A stretch of 64,000 bases of DNA from Alcanivorax sp. (GCF_017794965.1 NZ_CP051240.1:186001-250000), one strand, 5' to 3'; positions 40,003-49,553 are shown, counted from the stretch's first letter. Notes: a model not told the origin generated them from the letters alone. Numbers and translations are program-made.

Positions 40003-40851
40003 ATGCTTTCCTACCGCCACAGCTACCACGCCGGCAACTTTGCCGACGTTCTCAAGCACATCGTGCAGATCGCCATCATCGAGTACCTGAAAAAAAAGGA
40101 CAAACCCTTCACGGTGCACGATACCCACAGTGGCGCGGGGAATTATCTGATCGATAGCACCCACATGCAGAAGACCGGTGAGTTTCACGACGGGATCGAG
40201 AAGCTGCTGGATCAGCGCACCGGGGTCGGCGTTATTGACCAGTATGTGAAGCTGGTGAAGCAGTGCAATCCTGTGGGCAAGCTGCGTGAATATCCCGGGT
40301 CTCCCAGGATCGCTGCCAGCCTGTTGCGCGAGCAGGATCGGCTTCAATGCACGGAGCTGCACAGCACCGACCATGAATTGCTCACCCAGCTGTTTGCCGG
40401 CAACAAGCGGGTGCGGGTGGAGAAAATGGATGCCTGGCAAGGCGTCAAGGCCATGCTGCCTCCCCAGCACCGGCGCGGTATGGTGCTGATCGATCCGTCC
40501 TATGAACTGGAGCGGGATTATCGGGACATGCTTCCCGCGTTGCAGATGGCCATGGAGCGTTGGGCTACAGCCACCTATGCAATCTGGTATCCGGTGATGG
40601 ATCGCAATCGCACCGAGTCGTTCATTCGCCAGTTCGTTAAAGCCGATATCCCCAATATGCTGAGGGTGGAAATGTGTGTGCGGGCAGATGCCTCCGGTCG
40701 CGGCATGACCGGATCCGGCCTGCTGGTGATCAACCCGCCCTACACCCTGGCCCAGCACATGGCCCAGGCCATGCCGGTATTGAAGAAGTTACTGTGCGAC
40801 CCGGAAGCACCGACCCTGGTGCGGCAGCTCACCGAAGAAGCGCCGTCATGA
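40003..40851 (+). CDS. rlmJ: 23S rRNA (adenine-2030-N6)-methyltransferase RlmJ
   Basis: 282 residues starting MLSYRHSYHAGNFADVLKHIVQ, the RlmJ/YhiR signature N terminus; the frame is open back to 39955 but that extension is not family-like. The motif VHDTHSGAGNYLI marks the SAM site. The N6-adenine methylation motif is RGMVLIDPSYELERDY, with DPSYE where DPPYE is usual. Also called ComJ-like for DNA uptake and use as nutrient in E. coli. Monocistronic, on the opposite strand to the dap genes. Confidence 0.93.
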   Translation: MLSYRHSYHAGNFADVLKHIVQIAIIEYLKKKDKPFTVHDTHSGAGNYLIDSTHMQKTGEFHDGIEKLLDQRTGVGVIDQYVKLVKQCNPVGKLREYPGSPRIAASLLREQDRLQCTELHSTDHELLTQLFAGNKRVRVEKMDAWQGVKAMLPPQHRRGMVLIDPSYELERDYRDMLPALQMAMERWATATYAIWYPVMDRNRTESFIRQFVKADIPNMLRVEMCVRADASGRGMTGSGLLVINPPYTLAQHMAQAMPVLKKLLCDPEAPTLVRQLTEEAPS

Positions 40852-41012
40852 GTGCTCAGTGGGCGGCACAAGTCTGACCGCCCGGCTGCCGACGGTTGGC
40901 ACTGCAAGGCCGCCAGCGCGCTGGTAGACTGCGCCGCTTTCGATGCCGCGGTGAGTGCTTACTGGCTACCGGGCGCGTATAACTAAACGTCCATGCTCCG
41001 GATTGTGCCGCC

Positions 41013-42476
41013 ATGACCGAGACCCGAATTCGTCGACCTTCCCTGGTGGATGCCCTGTTTCCCATCGTCGTGCTGATCAGCTTGCTGGCGGCCGCTGTCT
41101 ATCTGTATGGCGATGATGCCTCCTACGGCCCCAACCAGATTGCCCTGCTCTTCTGTGCCGGCCTGGCCTCCCTGATCGGCCTGAAAAATGGTCTCACCTG
41201 GCGGGAAATCGAAACCGCCATGGTGCGCGGCATTGCCGTGGCACTGGGCGCCATACTGATTCTGCTGATGGTGGGTGCACTGATTGGCACCTGGCGGTTG
41301 GCGGGCATCGTGCCGTCACTGATCTACTTCGGTCTGGAACTGATGAATCCCGCCCTGTTCTATGCGGCGGCCTGTCTGATCTGTGCGGTGATTGCCCTGA
41401 GCATCGGTTCCAGCTGGACCGTAGCTGCCACCGTGGGCGTGGCGCTGATTGGTGTTGCCAGTGGTCTGGGGTTGTCCCTGCCTGTGGCGGCCGGGGCGGT
41501 GGTGTCCGGCGCTTACTTTGGCGACAAGATTTCCCCGCTCTCTGAAACCACCAACCTGGCGCCTGCAGTGGCCGGCTCCGAGCTGTTCGAGCATATCCGG
41601 CTGATGCTATGGACCACAGTGCCCTCCATTGTCATCGCCTTGCTGATCTTCCTGGTCCTGGGCCTGAATGCCCGGATACCGGATGCTGGCGTGGATCGTA
41701 TCGCCCCCCTGCTGGCCGGACTCGAGAGCCAGTTCCATATTTCCCTTCTTCATCTGGTGCCGTTGGGGCTGCTGTTGTTCATGGCGCTCAAGCGCATGCC
41801 AGCCTTGCCAGCCATTTTCATTGGTGCACTGGTGGGCGGCGTCTGGGCCTTGTTGTTCCAGCAGGAGGCCATTGCTGTGCAGGCGGGCGTGGCCGACCCG
41901 GACTGGGCGCTCACCCTGCAGGTGATCTGGCAGACCTTCTTTTCCGGCATCACGGTGGAGACCGGTGACGCCGCATTGAATGACCTGCTGTCGGGTGGCG
42001 GGATGGCCTCGATGATGAACACCGTCTGGCTGATCATGTGTGCCATGGCCTTTGGCGCAGTGATGGAAAAGGCCGGGCTGCTGGCCCGTTTGATCGAAGG
42101 ACTGCTGGGCATGGTGAAGGGGGCTGCGGGCCTGATCACGGCCACTCTGGGTACCTGTTTTGGCAGCAATATCCTGACTGCGGATCAGTACATCTCGATC
42201 ATCATGCCCGGCCGTATGTTCCGTGAGGAATATGAGCGGCAGGGGCTGGCGCCGGTGAATTTGTCCCGCGCCCTGGAGGACGGCGGCACCATCACCAGTC
42301 CGTTGATCCCGTGGAATACCTGCGGTGCCTACATGCAGTCGGTGCTGCTGGTGCCGGTGACGGACTACCTGTTTTTCGCCTTCTTCAACCTGATCAATCC
42401 CGTGCTGGCACTAGCCTACGCCTGGCTGGGCATCAAGGTTTTGCGTTTGAGCCCCCCACAAAAAGCCTCAGCCTGA
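41013..42476 (+). CDS. nhaC: NhaC-family Na+/H+ antiporter
   Basis: A 487-residue inner-membrane protein with 11-12 hydrophobic segments. The family fingerprint is AGAVVSGAYFGDKISPLSETTNLAPAVAGSELFEHIRLMLWTT (about residues 160-205), with later GTCFGSNILTADQYISIIMPGRMF and EDGGTITSPLIPWNTCGAYMQSVLLVP. NhaC proteins exchange sodium for protons or malate-Na+ for lactate-H+; here a simple sodium extruder fits a marine host. Ends in a strong shared terminator. Confidence 0.92.
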   Translation: MTETRIRRPSLVDALFPIVVLISLLAAAVYLYGDDASYGPNQIALLFCAGLASLIGLKNGLTWREIETAMVRGIAVALGAILILLMVGALIGTWRLAGIVPSLIYFGLELMNPALFYAAACLICAVIALSIGSSWTVAATVGVALIGVASGLGLSLPVAAGAVVSGAYFGDKISPLSETTNLAPAVAGSELFEHIRLMLWTTVPSIVIALLIFLVLGLNARIPDAGVDRIAPLLAGLESQFHISLLHLVPLGLLLFMALKRMPALPAIFIGALVGGVWALLFQQEAIAVQAGVADPDWALTLQVIWQTFFSGITVETGDAALNDLLSGGGMASMMNTVWLIMCAMAFGAVMEKAGLLARLIEGLLGMVKGAAGLITATLGTCFGSNILTADQYISIIMPGRMFREEYERQGLAPVNLSRALEDGGTITSPLIPWNTCGAYMQSVLLVPVTDYLFFAFFNLINPVLALAYAWLGIKVLRLSPPQKASA

Positions 42477-42510
42477 TACCTTGTAAGAGCTGCGCAGATA
42501 GGTCTTCAAA

Positions 42511-42548
42511 CAAAAAGGCCCGCCCGGAAACCCGGGCGGGCCTTTTTG
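42511..42548. terminator. Bidirectional terminator with 17-bp perfect arms
   Basis: CAAAAAGGCCCGCCCGG (42511-42527) pairs perfectly with CCGGGCGGGCCTTTTTG (42532-42548) around AAAC. Serves nhaC (plus) and the outer-membrane protein gene (minus). Confidence 0.95.
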
Positions 42549-42591
42549 CTTTTGGCGCGTTGCCTGTTGCGTGAAGCGTGCTGCGTCGCTC

Positions 42592-43386
42592 TCACATAAA
42601 CTGCATGTTCACCGCGAAGAACAGCTGCCATTCCGGCTGACCCGGACCGCGGTCGGCCACGGACACCTGCGGTTCCATGAAAAAGTTGAAAACGGTCTTG
42701 TTGGCTTTCACCACCTTGCCAAGCCGTGCCCCCACCGGAACGCTGTAATTGTCCGAGTTGAAATCGTAATTCCAGATCGGCGCAGTGCCGGTGTACCAGC
42801 CATCCTGCAGTTGATAGAAAAAGAACGGCTGGAAGGCGGTCAGGCTGACCCGGTCACGGTCATTGGTATCGCCAATGCCGCCACGGTAGATCAGCAGGTA
42901 ACCGTACTGGTATTTGGCGGAGGTAGCATTGAAGTAAACGTTGGCGAGCCCGGCCTGCCATTGCTCATTGCCCAGTGCATCGTCGGACGCGGTGGGGGCT
43001 ACCAGTTGCGGCCCCACCCCGAAGCTGACAGCGGGATTACCGGTGTCGATCAGGTAGGCGGCAAAGATGTCGGCATCACCGGAGCCGGTCTGGTGGGCGC
43101 CACGCATGCCGGTGGGGAAGGTGTTGATGGGCAGGGAGGCACGCATCAGCCAGGCGCTCTCGCCGATGGAAAATGGCTGGGCATAGCGGAACACCAGCTG
43201 ATTGGCATCCTCGTCAATATCGGTGAGTTCACCAATGTAGTAATTCTGGACGTTGAAAGCTTTCATGTTGGCCAACGGGTTGTTGGCCTGGGCGGCAGCG
43301 TTGTCTTCGGCCTGGCTTGGGGTGGGAAGCATAAGTGCCATGGCGGCAACCATGCCGGTACGCAAGGCGGTGAGGGTATCCATCAT
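42592..43386 (-). CDS. Putative outer-membrane protein (transporter-type barrel)
   Basis: 264 residues from the ATG at 43386 after an AGAGAGAG site. A signal peptide (TGMVAAMALMLPTPSQA) and alternating strands rich in aromatic residues (YRGGIGDTNDRDRVSLTAFQPFFFYQLQDGWYTGTAPIWNYDFNSDNYSVPVGARLGKVVKANKTVFNFFMEPQ) suggest a small barrel, ending in FFAVNMQFM. Resembles uncharacterised proteins of the phenol-transporter-like group, with low certainty. The substrate is unknown. Confidence 0.6.
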   Translation of the reverse strand: MMDTLTALRTGMVAAMALMLPTPSQAEDNAAAQANNPLANMKAFNVQNYYIGELTDIDEDANQLVFRYAQPFSIGESAWLMRASLPINTFPTGMRGAHQTGSGDADIFAAYLIDTGNPAVSFGVGPQLVAPTASDDALGNEQWQAGLANVYFNATSAKYQYGYLLIYRGGIGDTNDRDRVSLTAFQPFFFYQLQDGWYTGTAPIWNYDFNSDNYSVPVGARLGKVVKANKTVFNFFMEPQVSVADRGPGQPEWQLFFAVNMQFM

Positions 43387-43452
43387 GATGCTCTCTCTCT
43401 GGTCCGTGAGAAGCATTCAGTGTAACCAAGTGCCGCGAGTCTGACACTCCGA

Positions 43453-44442
43453 TTAACTTTCATTGAACAGCAGCACCAGGGTGCCGCCGCGCAGCGCGCT
43501 GCCGTAGTTCAGGTTGATGCCGACGCCCACATTGTCCACGAAAGGGATGTTCATCTTGCGCACATCCAGTAGCCAGCCAATCCCTGCCTCATAGTAGTAA
43601 TGGTTGCCCAACGGGCCATCCAGATCACCGCCCAGGTCATAGCGCTGGGCCTGCATCCAGACATTCTGGCCGGGCAGGATGCGGGTGACGAAGGGGTGGC
43701 GCCAGCGGGCGCCGTTGGACCAGTACCAGGCTTCCGGTTGCACATCGTGGGCGGCTTCGCCGGTGTCGAAGGTGCGGCCGTGCATGTAGTGCAGGCTGCT
43801 GATCAGCTTCAGTTCGGCATCCCTTCCGCCCACAAACCAGGTGACGCGGACATGGGGCTCTGCCTGCCAGGCGTTGGCGGAATAGTTGGTGACCAGACCG
43901 TCAAACAGCGGTGCGAGTGCCTGTGACTCCGGGGTGTTGAAGTCGGTGCGATTACGGTAGCGCTGCCAGTGCACATTCAGTCCGGCGGCCAGCCCCACAT
44001 GGCCATTAAAGCGGTGCCGAACTTCGCCGCCCAGCGTCAACGTGGTGATCGAGCTGTCGATGGCGTCAACGGCGCTGCTGTCGGAGCTGATGATCTGGGT
44101 TTCCTGTTGCTGGCCCAGATAGGCCGCCTTGGCGCCCAGTACCAGGGTGTTGCTGTCTTCGCCCAGCGGAGTGCTCCATGTGTAGGGAATCGACAGTGTG
44201 GAGAGACGCTGGCGTAGCTGCTGGGCTTCCAGTGAGCCCAGGTTTTCATCTTCCAGGCCGATAAAGTTGTTCGGGTCAAAATCCCAGAAACCAAAGCGCA
44301 CTGCATCCCCGCCGGTGAGCAGAATGGCGGTGACATAGCTTTCTGCCAGGCTGAGGCGGATCACCTTGTCCAGCGGCGAGGCGGCCCGTGATGTGGCGGC
44401 GACAGTGGCAAGCAGGGCGAGCAGAACGAGGTGTCGAGTCAT
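43453..44442 (-). CDS. Solitary autotransporter-like outer-membrane barrel protein
   Basis: 329 residues with a signal peptide (MTRHLVLLALLATVAATSRAA). The predicted beta-barrel ends in GSALRGGTLVLLFNES. Long loops and strands such as NTLVLGAKAAYLGQQQETQIISS and VRHRFNGHVGLAAGLNVHWQRYRNRTDFNTPE resemble the so-called solitary autotransporter-like barrel family, which has no passenger domain. Function unknown. It precedes the other barrel gene on the same strand by 66 bases, so they may be cotranscribed. Confidence 0.6.
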   Translation of the reverse strand: MTRHLVLLALLATVAATSRAASPLDKVIRLSLAESYVTAILLTGGDAVRFGFWDFDPNNFIGLEDENLGSLEAQQLRQRLSTLSIPYTWSTPLGEDSNTLVLGAKAAYLGQQQETQIISSDSSAVDAIDSSITTLTLGGEVRHRFNGHVGLAAGLNVHWQRYRNRTDFNTPESQALAPLFDGLVTNYSANAWQAEPHVRVTWFVGGRDAELKLISSLHYMHGRTFDTGEAAHDVQPEAWYWSNGARWRHPFVTRILPGQNVWMQAQRYDLGGDLDGPLGNHYYYEAGIGWLLDVRKMNIPFVDNVGVGINLNYGSALRGGTLVLLFNES

Positions 44443-44502
44443 GACCAGAGTGGGGAAGTGACTGTGGTGCTAGTTAAGCACAAATATCGCACCTGTTTGC
44501 AC

Positions 44503-44575
44503 TGTGGGAGCGGTTGTCCGACCGCGATTTACTCTCTTCCCGGAAAAGATCGCGGTCGAACGACCGCTCCCGCAG
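44503..44575. repeat. Inverted repeat of the GGGAGCGGTCG type
   Basis: TGTGGGAGCGGTTGTCCGACCGCGAT in parts (44503-44528) and its near-complement (44549-44575) form a 25-bp imperfect palindrome with a 20-base loop. Such GGGAGCGG...GACCGCGAT palindromes are common intergenic repeats in this group. A degenerate GCGTGTT heptamer array follows (44662-44710). Confidence 0.8.
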
Positions 44576-44712
44576 GGAAGGTTGGGACTCATGCAAAGAA
44601 GCCGCACCCTGCATCCGGGCGCGGCCTCCTGCGTGATTGCTGCTACACAACCGTTTCCGCGTTGTTGCGTGCAGCGTGATGCGTGTTGCGTAAAAGGCGT
44701 GTTGCGTCTCTA

Positions 44713-45954
44713 TTAAGGCAGTAACGACTCTGGTTTGAGCTGCTCATCGAAGGTCTCCCGCTGACGTACCACAAAGGCCTGGTCGCCATCCACCATAACT
44801 TCGGCGGGGCGGTTGCGGCTGTTGTAGTTGCTGGCCATGGCGAAGCCATAGGCACCAGCACTGCGCACGGCGAGCAGGTCGCCGGTTTCCAGGGCCAGGG
44901 CGCGGTCCTTGCCGAGGAAGTCGCCGGTTTCACACACCGGACCCACGATATCCCAGGTGCGGCAATCGGCGTCGTGAGGTTTTACCGGCACGATGTTCTG
45001 CCAGGCGGAATACAGGCTCGGGCGAATCAGATCGTTCATGGCGCCGTCGACGATGGCGAAGTTCTTGTGCTCGGTGGGCTTGAGGAACAGCACCTGGGTG
45101 ATGAACACCCCGGCGTTGGCGGCAATGGAACGGCCCGGCTCGATATGCACCGGCAGGTCACCGGGAATGTGCTTGAGTAGCGCCTGCACGTAAGCGGCGC
45201 GGTCCGGTGGGGTCTCGTCGTTATAGGTCACGCCAAGGCCGCCACCCAGATCCAGATGATGGATTTCGATGCCGTGCTTCTGCAGGGTCTCCAGCAGTTT
45301 GAGGACGCGCTCCAGGGCATCTTCAAACGGTGCCAGATTGGTGAGCTGGCTGCCGATGTGACAGTCGATGCCGAGAATGCGGATATGCGGCATTTCGTGG
45401 GCACGCTGGTACAGGGCCGGGGCCTTCTCGATATCCACGCCGAACTTGTTGTCTTTCAGGCCGGTGGAAATATAGGGGTGAGTCTGGGCGTCCACATCCG
45501 GGTTCACCCGGATAGCGATGGGCGCTTCCATTTCCAGCTCGCCCGCCACCAGGTTGAGCAATTCCAGCTCGGCGGCAGATTCCACATTGAAGCAATGAAT
45601 GTTGGCCTTCAGGGCGGCGGCCATCTCGGCGGCGGTCTTGCCGACACCGGAGAAGACAATCTTGTCCGGATCGCCGCCGGCACGCAGTACTCGCTCCAGC
45701 TCTCCACCGGAGACGATATCGAAACCGGCACCGCAGCGGGCCAGCACGTTCAGTACTGCCAGGTTGGAGTTGGCCTTGACCGCATAGCAGACCTGATGGG
45801 GGTGGTCGCCAAAGGCTTCGTCGAACGCCTTGTAATGACGCTCCAGCGCAGCGCGGGAATAAAGATACAGCGGCGTGCCGAAGCGGTCCGCCAGCTGTTC
45901 TACAGGCAGTTCTTCGGCAAAAAGCTGGCCGTCTCGGTACTGAAAGGGATCCAT
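44713..45954 (-). CDS. lysA: Diaminopimelate decarboxylase
   Basis: 413 residues; decarboxylates meso-diaminopimelate to lysine using PLP. Lys60 in CYAVKANSNLAVL is the PLP lysine. Glycine-rich phosphate-binding GGGLGVTYNDETPP, the EPGRSIAANAGVFITQVLFLK segment, the catalytic Cys in GPVCETGDFLGKDRAL and the AGAYGFAMASNYNSRNRPAEV substrate loop are all intact. Two bases after lptM, so the pair is an operon. It is uncoupled from dapF here. Confidence 0.97.
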   Translation of the reverse strand: MDPFQYRDGQLFAEELPVEQLADRFGTPLYLYSRAALERHYKAFDEAFGDHPHQVCYAVKANSNLAVLNVLARCGAGFDIVSGGELERVLRAGGDPDKIVFSGVGKTAAEMAAALKANIHCFNVESAAELELLNLVAGELEMEAPIAIRVNPDVDAQTHPYISTGLKDNKFGVDIEKAPALYQRAHEMPHIRILGIDCHIGSQLTNLAPFEDALERVLKLLETLQKHGIEIHHLDLGGGLGVTYNDETPPDRAAYVQALLKHIPGDLPVHIEPGRSIAANAGVFITQVLFLKPTEHKNFAIVDGAMNDLIRPSLYSAWQNIVPVKPHDADCRTWDIVGPVCETGDFLGKDRALALETGDLLAVRSAGAYGFAMASNYNSRNRPAEVMVDGDQAFVVRQRETFDEQLKPESLLP

Positions 45955-45956
45955 GA

Positions 45957-46112
45957 TCAGTCCTGTTCGTCGTCTTGCTGAGTATCGTCAGCGGTGTCAG
46001 GGGCCGGTTGACTGGTGGCCGGCTGTTCGGTCTCGTCCGGGGCAAAATACAGCGGACCTTTCTGGCCGCATCCGGCAAGGAGGGCAAGCAGGCACAGGGC
46101 GGAGAGGCGCAT
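45957..46112 (-). CDS. lptM: Small lipoprotein LptM/LppL
   Basis: A 51-residue lipoprotein. The lipobox LAGCGQKGPLYF is diagnostic of LptM (YifL/LppL), with the lipidated Cys at residue 15 and an acidic, low-complexity C terminus (DTADDTQQDDEQD). LptM assists maturation of the LptDE lipopolysaccharide translocon. It sits two bases upstream of lysA, as in other gammaproteobacteria. Confidence 0.93.
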   Translation of the reverse strand: MRLSALCLLALLAGCGQKGPLYFAPDETEQPATSQPAPDTADDTQQDDEQD

Positions 46113-46166
46113 GATTGGGCTCCGGCGTTGGCTGGCGGCACACTGGGTATGCCTCCAGAGAATGGC

Positions 46167-47582
46167 TTAGGCGTTCCCGGTATTGTCCAGCGCTTCGCGG
46201 GCGCGGGCAACGGCGGCGCGAACCTGGTCGGGGGCGGTGCCGCCGATATGGTTACGGGCGCTCACGGAGCCTTCCAGGGTCAGCACCTCGAAGACATCCT
46301 CGTCGATCTGGTCGCTGAATTGCTTGAGCTCGGACAGGGACATGTCGCCCAGATCCTTTTTCTTCTCCACGCCGTAGGCCACGGCCTTGCCGACAATCTC
46401 GTGGGAGTCGCGGAAGGCGATGCCCTTGCGCACCAGGTAATCGGCCAGGTCGGTGGCGGTGGCGAAACCACGACGGGCGGCTTCGCGCATCACTTCCCGG
46501 TTGGGTTCCAGGGCCGGGATCATGTCGCCGAAGGCGCGCAGGCTACCCTTGAGGGTGTCCACGGCATCGTACAGCGGTTCTTTGTCTTCCTGATTGTCCT
46601 TGTTGTAGGCCAGCGGCTGGCTTTTCATCAGGGTTAGCAGGCTGATCAGGTGGCCGTTGACGCGACCGGTCTTGCCGCGCACGAGCTCGGGCACGTCCGG
46701 GTTCTTCTTCTGCGGCATGATCGAGCTGCCGGTGCAGAAACGGTCGGGCAGGTTGATGAAGTTGAACTGGGCGCTGGTCCACAGCACCAGCTCTTCACTG
46801 ATGCGAGACAGGTGGGTCATGGACAGGGCGGCCAGGGCACAGAACTCGATGGCGAAGTCGCGGTCGCTCACCGCATCCAGGGAATTCTCACAGACACCGT
46901 CAAAACCCAGCAGCTCGCAGGTGCGCTGGCGGTTGATCGGGTAGGTAGTGCCAGCCAGTGCGGCAGCGCCCAGCGGCATGCGATTCACCCGCTTCTTGGC
47001 GTCCAGCAGACGCTCGCGGTCACGCTTGAGCATTTCGAACCAGGCCAGCAGGTGGTGGCCAAAGGTCACTGGCTGGGCGGTCTGCAGGTGGGTAAAGCCG
47101 GGCATGATGGTGGCGGCTTCGCGCTCGGCCAGGTTGAGCAGGCCCTGCATCAGGTACAGGTACTGCTCTTCCATGATCAGCATTTCGTCACGCAGCCACA
47201 GGCGGATGTCGGTGGCCACTTGGTCGTTGCGGCTACGGCCGGTGTGCAGCTTCTTGCCGGTGATGCCGATCTTGTCGGTGAGGCGCGCCTCGATGTTCAT
47301 GTGCACGTCTTCCAGGGCCACGGACCACTGGAATTCGCCGGCTTCGATCTCTTTCTGGATTTCCGCCAGGCCATTAATGATGGCGTCGCGTTCTTCCTCG
47401 GTGAGTACGCCCACTTCCGCCAGCATGGTGGCATGGGCCTGGGAGCCGAAGATGTCCTGACGGTACATGCGCTGGTCGAAATTCACGCTGGCGGTGAATT
47501 CCTGCACGAACTGGTCGGTGGATTCGCTGAAGCGGCCGCCCCAGAGTTTGTTCTGCTGCTTGTCAGTCATCGTCTTGCTCAT
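46167..47582 (-). CDS. argH: Argininosuccinate lyase
   Basis: 471 residues; splits argininosuccinate to arginine and fumarate. The N terminus is KLWGGRFSESTDQFVQEFTASV; the fumarase-superfamily signature GSSIMPQKKNPD is at about residues 280-291 with the catalytic Ser. TGRSRNDQVATDIRLWLRDE and GFTHLQTAQPVTFGHHL provide the other active-site parts. A start at 47573 is also possible. Divergent from algZ, an order shared with Pseudomonas. Confidence 0.97.
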   Translation of the reverse strand: MSKTMTDKQQNKLWGGRFSESTDQFVQEFTASVNFDQRMYRQDIFGSQAHATMLAEVGVLTEEERDAIINGLAEIQKEIEAGEFQWSVALEDVHMNIEARLTDKIGITGKKLHTGRSRNDQVATDIRLWLRDEMLIMEEQYLYLMQGLLNLAEREAATIMPGFTHLQTAQPVTFGHHLLAWFEMLKRDRERLLDAKKRVNRMPLGAAALAGTTYPINRQRTCELLGFDGVCENSLDAVSDRDFAIEFCALAALSMTHLSRISEELVLWTSAQFNFINLPDRFCTGSSIMPQKKNPDVPELVRGKTGRVNGHLISLLTLMKSQPLAYNKDNQEDKEPLYDAVDTLKGSLRAFGDMIPALEPNREVMREAARRGFATATDLADYLVRKGIAFRDSHEIVGKAVAYGVEKKKDLGDMSLSELKQFSDQIDEDVFEVLTLEGSVSARNHIGGTAPDQVRAAVARAREALDNTGNA

Positions 47583-47759
47583 CTAAAGCCGGAATTGCGG
47601 GCGCGCAGTATAGCAGGGACGGCGGAACCTCTGAATAACTGCGTGCGGGCCGGCAATCTGTGCACCGGTTCTGGCCACCGGGAACTATCCCTTGGGGCTG
47701 ACGCCATGTTCAGGTATAAGTATCTGAAGACTCATAATTTATACCGATAAGGAGCAGGA

Positions 47760-48800
47760 ATGGCGGCCATGGAAGAGCAGCCCTCCTCGAGCTTTCTGCC
47801 CGACCTGTGCAGCGCCCGTGCGGTGCTGGTGGTGGTGGTGGTGGCAGAATTGCTGGCGCTGGTCGTCACGTTGGTGGCCACTTACTACAACGATTTCAGT
47901 CTGGCCCGTCTCGCCACTACCTCCCTGTTCGTGCAGTGGGTAGGGCTGACCTCGGCGGCACTGGTGTGTCAGCTGCGTCATCGTCTCAATCGCCTGCCCT
48001 CCAGCTGGGCGGCGGTGGCCGTGGTGCTGATGGTGGTCGTCGATACCCTGATTTTCAGTATTATCGCCACTGCGGTGATGGGCTGGGTGCAGGGGATTCT
48101 TCCAGTGGTGTCCCTGATCAATGCCACCACCTTCGTTAACGGGCTGATTGCTGCCATCATCGCCGGGTTGGTGATGCGCTATTTCTACGTGCAGGAGCAG
48201 TTGCGCGAGAAGGGGCAGGCGGAGCTGCAGTCCCGCATTCAAGCGCTGCAGTCGCGGATCCGTCCTCATTTCCTGTTCAATTCCATGAATATCATTTCCA
48301 GCCTGATCGCGGTGGATCCGGATGCGGCTGAGCAGGTAGTCGAAGACCTTTCCGTGCTGTTCCGGGCCAGCCTGAAAAGTACCGGCAGTGAGGCGACGCT
48401 GGAGGATGAACTGGAGCTTTGCCGCCGCTATATTCATATTGAACAGCTGCGCATGGGTGACCGTTTGCAGGTGGATTGGGATATACAGGTAGTCGCCAAT
48501 CGCGTGCCAATTCCACTGTTAACCTTGCAACCCTTGCTCGAAAATGCCATTTATCATGGTATCCAGCCGTTGGCGGCGGGTGGTCTGGTCACCATTCGCG
48601 CCACGGAAGCGGACGGTATGCTGGTGTTGTCGGTGAGCAATCCCAAGCCTGCCGGTGATGGCCATCACAAGGGGAACCGCATGGCACTGGAGAACATTCG
48701 CCATCGCCTTGAAGCCCTGTATGGTGACCAGATAGCGGTGGAAGCCCATCCGCAAGAAAAAGAATACGAGATCGAAATTCGATATCCGCTACAACGATAA
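47760..48800 (+). CDS. algZ: AlgZ/FimS-like sensor histidine kinase
   Basis: 346 residues: four to five membrane helices in the first 140 residues and no periplasmic sensor domain. A LytS-type kinase domain follows. The H-box is RIRPHFLFNSMNIISSLIAVDPD with His170. The N-box is LLTLQPLLENAIYHGIQPL, and the C-terminal ATP-lid is short (GNRMALENIRHRLEALYGD). Partner of AlgR, 12 bases downstream. In Pseudomonas the pair governs alginate, type IV pili and virulence; targets here are unknown. Confidence 0.92.
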   Translation: MAAMEEQPSSSFLPDLCSARAVLVVVVVAELLALVVTLVATYYNDFSLARLATTSLFVQWVGLTSAALVCQLRHRLNRLPSSWAAVAVVLMVVVDTLIFSIIATAVMGWVQGILPVVSLINATTFVNGLIAAIIAGLVMRYFYVQEQLREKGQAELQSRIQALQSRIRPHFLFNSMNIISSLIAVDPDAAEQVVEDLSVLFRASLKSTGSEATLEDELELCRRYIHIEQLRMGDRLQVDWDIQVVANRVPIPLLTLQPLLENAIYHGIQPLAAGGLVTIRATEADGMLVLSVSNPKPAGDGHHKGNRMALENIRHRLEALYGDQIAVEAHPQEKEYEIEIRYPLQR

Positions 48801-48812
48801 GGGACGGAGATT

Positions 48813-49553
48813 ATGCGGGTACTAGTATGTGATGATGAACAGCTGGCTCGGGATCGGCTGAAGCGTCTGGTGGAGAAGGCAGACAACGTGGAGGTTGTTG
48901 CCGAGGCCGCCAATGGTCGCGAAGCCATCGAACAGGCCCAGGAGCATCGCCCCGATGTGGTGCTGATGGATATTCGCATGCCGGAAATGGATGGCATGGA
49001 GGCCGCTGAGCATCTCAGCAAGATTGATAATCCCCCGGCGATCATTTTCTGTACTGCCTATGACGAGCACGCCCTGCAGGCGTTCAAGGTGCATGCGGTG
49101 GATTACCTGCTCAAGCCGGTAAGCCTGGGAGACCTGGAAACCGCCATGAGCAAGGCGCGTACCCTCAACCGGGTGCAGCTGGCGGAGCTGGGCAAGGAAG
49201 TCAGCGAAGACAAGCCCCGCCGTCGCGGGCATATCAGTGCGCGCACCCATCGCGGGCTGGAGCTGGTGCCCGTGGATGATGTGCGTTACTTCCTGGCAGA
49301 CCAGAAGTACGTCACCGTGTGTTTCAGCGAGGGTGAAGTGTTGATCGACGAAACTCTCAAGGAGCTGGAGACCGAGTTCGGTGACCAGTTTGTCCGCATT
49401 CACCGTAATGCCCTGGTGGCCCTGAGGTATATCGAGGGCATGGAGCTGGCCACGGCCGGGCATCACCAGGTGCGTCTGCGGGGTATTGAAGAGCGATTGA
49501 CGGTAAGTCGTCGCCATGTGGCGGGGCTGCGTAAGGTGCTGCAGAGCCTTTAG
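48813..49553 (+). CDS. algR: AlgR-like LytTR response regulator
   Basis: 246 residues. The receiver domain has CDDEQLARDRL, phosphoacceptor Asp53 in VVLMDIRMPEMDGMEAA, and the conserved Lys in VDYLLKPVSLGDLE. A LytTR DNA-binding domain covers about residues 140-246 (RRRGHISARTHRGLELVPVDDVRYFLADQKYVTV, FVRIHRNALVALRYIEGME, SRRHVAGLRKVL). Operon with algZ. Confidence 0.93.
   Translation: MRVLVCDDEQLARDRLKRLVEKADNVEVVAEAANGREAIEQAQEHRPDVVLMDIRMPEMDGMEAAEHLSKIDNPPAIIFCTAYDEHALQAFKVHAVDYLLKPVSLGDLETAMSKARTLNRVQLAELGKEVSEDKPRRRGHISARTHRGLELVPVDDVRYFLADQKYVTVCFSEGEVLIDETLKELETEFGDQFVRIHRNALVALRYIEGMELATAGHHQVRLRGIEERLTVSRRHVAGLRKVLQSL

Noticed and set aside
40003..44442. A mobile island carrying rlmJ and nhaC
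   Set aside because: No integrase, att-like repeats or tRNA was found at its borders and the genes are ordinary chromosomal types; only the altered gene order is supported.
44503..44575. Rho-independent terminator of lysA
   Set aside because: The palindrome has a 20-base loop and no T-tract; it matches dispersed repeat sequence better.
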